Part shown: piece after piece, positions 60,017 to 64,000 of the stretch
Layout of the letters: every line of letters begins with the position of its first letter
Position numbering within the stretch: position 1 is the first letter of the stretch
From: Fratercula arctica
Taxonomy: Eukaryota; Chordata; Aves; Charadriiformes; Alcidae
Length of the DNA: 64,000 nt
NCBI GenBank assembly: GCA_947846985.1
Contig: CANTUZ010000001.1
Span: forward strand, 111,555,757-111,619,756
Reading direction: 5' to 3'
Position numbers and translations under genes: made by a program
The notes under the pieces: model-generated
Told to the model about the DNA's origin: nothing
The model's database searches: none
The model's input: the letters and a program-made list of their open reading frames with translations, nothing else

Positions 60017-63000
60017 TAAGAAAAGACTGAAATTAAACATCTAGCCTTACTTCAAGTATTTCAAAATTGATGAGTAAGCGTAAGAACCAAAAAACAGTAA
60101 GTTTTTGCCAGGTCACCTGTCTTTGTGCATATGCTAGGGATATGTGGTCTTGTTGATTTAGCAACTAAATGTGAAAGTCCCAGAGCAAATAGGCATTTGG
60201 TTTACTTGCATATATGTGCTAATAGCCAAAGAGATGAGACCACCCTAATCCCAAAAGTTCTTTCATCCAACTTTCATTAATTTACATTTATAGTAAAGAT
60301 TTGTCTCATTTATAAATTCTACCAGAAATGTCTCATTAACTACCATTTAGAAACTCTACACAAAAACCAGGGTGGCAGTTAGGAACAGAATAAGTCATCT
60401 TAAAGCAGAAAAGGTAACTTAAAAAAAATAATATAAAAAAAAAGGAAAATGCAACTGAGAATTTCAGTACACCTGAAACATTCTAGAAGTGCAGAACTGG
60501 AAGGCATTTAAGTCGGAATTCAGTCTTTTCATAAGCCAATGTTTTAACAATGTCATTACAATCAAATCACTGCATAATCACAGAAGGAAGTGTTTCCAAG
60601 CAAGTTTCCCACATGTGATCCCAGAAGACCTGTCCCAAACACGCAGGAATAAAAGCAAGATGCAGGAAATGTTTTAATTAGGCTGCTACTCTATTAACTT
60701 AACCCATCTGGGAAATACTAGCAATAACTTATTCAGTGTAAATTATTATTCTTTAATTGTTTTGCCTGGTAAATGGTTGTCCTCAGCCTCTGGCCCTTCA
60801 CAGCTAGTCCACAACCAGGCACTCAACCTTTCCCTTTTTCAAGTAGTTTAAAGGGCTGCAGAAGAGTTGTCTCCTCAAAGCTTCACCTGTGTTTCTCATT
60901 TCCTTAGAGCATTTCTAAGCACTCGTTCATATGTTATAGATATGACCTAGCTTCCCACCATCATACTGCATCTCTGATCTGCTGGGGAGGTAAGACAGGA
61001 AGAGCTGGATTACGGGCAGGAGAAGGAAGAAAGAAGACTTATCCAAGTTCATTGCAAAGGAAAGTGTTTTGCCAGGTGCTCTTTCACCAAAAAGGTGATT
61101 GTCATAATGAGCAGAAAAGACAAAAATGATCCTAATACAGCAATCCAATGTTTCTACAAACCATCTAATTACTGAACATGTGCCATTCATCAGTTCAAAC
61201 AGATACAAAACACTATCATTTGTCTATAGAAAAGCTTTGCTTCCCCTCCTTGTCAATATGTACACAGACAGGTTAATAGGAATGAAACAAGGAAGAGAGA
61301 AACACCCATCAAGCTATGGGGGGTGTGTGTGTATACTTACATATATTTACCATGGAGAGGCTTAAAAAACAGATCGTAAACATCTCACTACACAGGCAGG
61401 AGTCATCAGTATTCTCCCAACAGCAACAACACACTGCAGAGTGGGAGCCTGAATTCCCTCAAGCAGTTGACAGCACAGTAGTACATATGGAAAGTTTTAA
61501 GAACCATAAGCCTTGTTTTAAAGTTAAGAGCGTACATTGCAGCTTAAGAAAATACACGAAGTTTAATGGAAAAATATCAATGTATTAATGTTAGAAGTCT
61601 GTACAGGTACCTGCCTGTCTCTGAGAGCTGAAGAGCATAAGGTTACCAAACTTTGGCAGATGTCTTCCAAAATAGATTATATGTGAAAATGCATCGGTAT
61701 TAAGGTAACTTTTAAATTTGTAAGTGCTGTGGCTTGGTATGGAAAAAGTGTAGTGAAGGTATCTGTTGTATTGTAATCAACTACCTGTGATCTCTGAGAT
61801 CTAAGGAGAACTGGAGCGGAGGAGTTAAAGGTTTAATCGAACTGCAAGGCATTGATCTGCTAAAAGACACTTTAGAGCTGAATCTGAAAAGAATCAGGGT
61901 TTCAGTTTGCATTTCTTGGTTGTCCTTGTTCTATTGCCTAAGAAAATCTGCATGTGCTAGCCTTGTGATGGATTTGACTGAAAAGTCTTTATTTTAACAA
62001 ATATCACATTTTAACAAAAGTATTATCTTGTATGGAAACCTGCTATGTAAAACATTATTATATAACAAACCTTGGCATCTTCAGCACTCTAAGATTTCTT
62101 TCTTAATATGATAGTGTACTTGCAGAACAAGGAAGATGACAGATAAAAGAAGGAATTAGCAGTAACATTTTAGTTAGATTGTTGGGGTTTTCCCCTTTGA
62201 CAAAAAAATGTCCTGTGTGTTACAATCACTTTCAGTCTGCTGTTTTTATTCTTTTTTTTTTCTCTGCAAAAAATGGGGCTTCTTTAGAAGAAACCGAGTA
62301 TAGACTCTGAAATGATCTGAGAACACCCAATATACTTATATTCAAGCTACATTTAAGCTATTATAAACTTCTTGGTTTGTGTATTTGAAATACCTTTTTT
62401 TAAAAACAAACACAGCAACAAAAACTCCACCCAACAACACTCAACAAAAAAACCCCAGGATTATTACACACTGCTGACATTATACTGCTTCTGGAGAAGA
62501 AGTAGTAATTAGAAGGTTATCTAGCTTGCTAAAATGTTCTGACCCTTAAAATAGTAAGGCTCTGTTTAAATAGATGTAGAGAAATAGCAAGTGTCCTAAG
62601 TCACTACTCAAAGGCTCCAAATCACTGCCCACTATCAACATTAATTCACTGAAAAATTGAACCAGGATTTCTTGACATTTAAAATGACTTCATAGCCTAG
62701 AAGGCTTAGTGGTCAAGATGCAAGGCTGATAGCTTTCCAAATAGAAAAAGAGAGGCTCAGAAGATTTTTATTTCATGGTGGTAAACCTTGCTCTTATGAA
62801 AAAAAGGATTATGCAGGACAGTAGGTAATACAGAAGAAAAAGAAGACAACTACAGCTGCTGCAGATGAAGGGGCAGGGCACTGAGAGGAAAATAGATCAG
62901 AAAACAACAATAGAACAATACAAGGACTGAACTCTGTTGTTAAAGCCATTGAATGTGTAAGTTCTGTACAATATCCTTTACAGGATATTATACACGCCTT

Positions 63001-64000
63001 TGGTTTTGTATTGAAGTGTGTCACCCTGCAACGGAGAATAAATTAGTCTAAAGGCATACTCCATCAGACAAATGCCTATCACAACAGGCATAACTAGCTG
63101 GATGTGTAATACATAGATTTCCTCTCCTTGGTGGACAATCTAATTGTTAGCTTCAAACTTCCTCTGACTGCTCCAGTGCTCTCCCTGCCTCTCTTCCCTC
63201 CCGAATGGTAATCAGCCTATGTCATTGACTGCTTAGTAATATATCCCTTTGCATTTTCTGTCCTTCCATAGCTTTCTTTAAGCCTGTATTATTCAATCCC
63301 ATTTTCATATCTCTCCTCTCCTGCCAAGTTGTCAGACTAAAACTGTTCTTGGAATTAAGGTATCTGCCTAGACATCTAACTGTAATTAACATTAGTGACA
63401 AATTCTCTGGTTCTATTTGTATTTTAGCTTTTTCTTGTTTAGAACAGTTGTCTTCAATGAAAGCAAATTAAACAAAAATTAAAAATTAAAAGATAATAAA
63501 GAGTTAGGAAAAGGTCATCATCAGCTTTATAACTAAAGAGAAGCCAGAGAAGGAGGAGGAGCAGGGAAAATTTGAAGTGACAGAATATTATTTCAATGAA
63601 TGAAAAAGGATAATAAGAAATTGCTCTTAAAATAGTACAGAAATACCTGGAAACCTTTCAGCAGTCTTTTTGAGCTTCAAGAAATGGTACATATCAGAGA
63701 ACGCAGACTGAGACAATCCTACAGGATAAGCACAAAAGCAAGAATATGAAAAATGAAAAAAACAGACTTAGAAAACTTGTGTCTGTTATTATTTTACTAA
63801 CTTCATTCTGTAACCTGTTTATATTTACCAGGGACAGCAGATAACTGCAGAAAAGAAAAGGATTACAAACCCTCAAATTACCTCTCCATGTTCCTGCTGC
63901 CATTCTAGCCTCTCTCCTTAATTAAATATATATACATTAATACTTATCTCTGCATCCCAACTAGATCCCATATATTGCACCTTAAATTATTGGAAGAGTA
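60017..64000. other. Non-coding DNA
   Basis: I see no gene or classified repeat to the end of the window. A GTGTGTGTGT run lies near 61323-61332. Frames of up to 93 codons occur on both strands in the 60.9-61.6 kb region, without recognisable domains. Confidence 0.55.

Overview
The window looks like avian nuclear DNA: AT-rich, almost without open reading frames, and scattered with CR1 non-LTR retrotransposons. Several CR1 copies carry the diagnostic 3' end, in which short ATTCTATG-like repeats replace a poly(A) tail. I found no convincing host protein-coding exon, tRNA, rRNA, CRISPR array or bacterial-type operon. Nearly all short ORFs are chance. The best reading is a stretch of bird intergenic or long-intron DNA; the species cannot be fixed from the sequence.

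Layout. 1-1.8 kb: plain AT-rich DNA. 1.85-2.4 kb: a GC-rich repeat whose diverged partner lies in the opposite orientation at 43.4-43.87 kb. 8.29-8.77 kb: a CR1 3' fragment (minus). 10.02-13.78 kb: a decayed hAT (Charlie/ZBED-like) DNA transposon with recognisable terminal inverted repeats, nTnTAG-type flanks and transposase remnants. It is split by a CR1 that keeps its 5' UTR, ORF1 and the start of the reverse transcriptase, but has lost the endonuclease and its own 3' end. About 14.51-15.09 kb: a solo ERVL-like LTR. 18.4-18.7 kb: a CR1 tail (plus). About 21.36-22.19 kb: a second, GC-richer solo LTR. 25.04-27.84 kb: the longest CR1 copy (minus), with an open 561-codon reverse-transcriptase frame and an endonuclease broken by two lesions. 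32.9-33.6, 37.3-37.8, 53.1-53.8 and 59.5-60.0 kb: further CR1 fragments. 50.36-50.79 kb: a direct 224-bp tandem duplication.

No genes here work together as a pathway. What can be read is a sequence of events: the hAT element inserted, a CR1 landed in it in the same direction, and deletions then removed the CR1 middle and its 3' end with some hAT sequence. Separately, ERV insertions collapsed to solo LTRs, and CR1 copies of several subfamilies and ages accumulated. No new biological system is supported. The most informative locus is the nested hAT/CR1 element, and the least explained is the GC-rich repeat pair.
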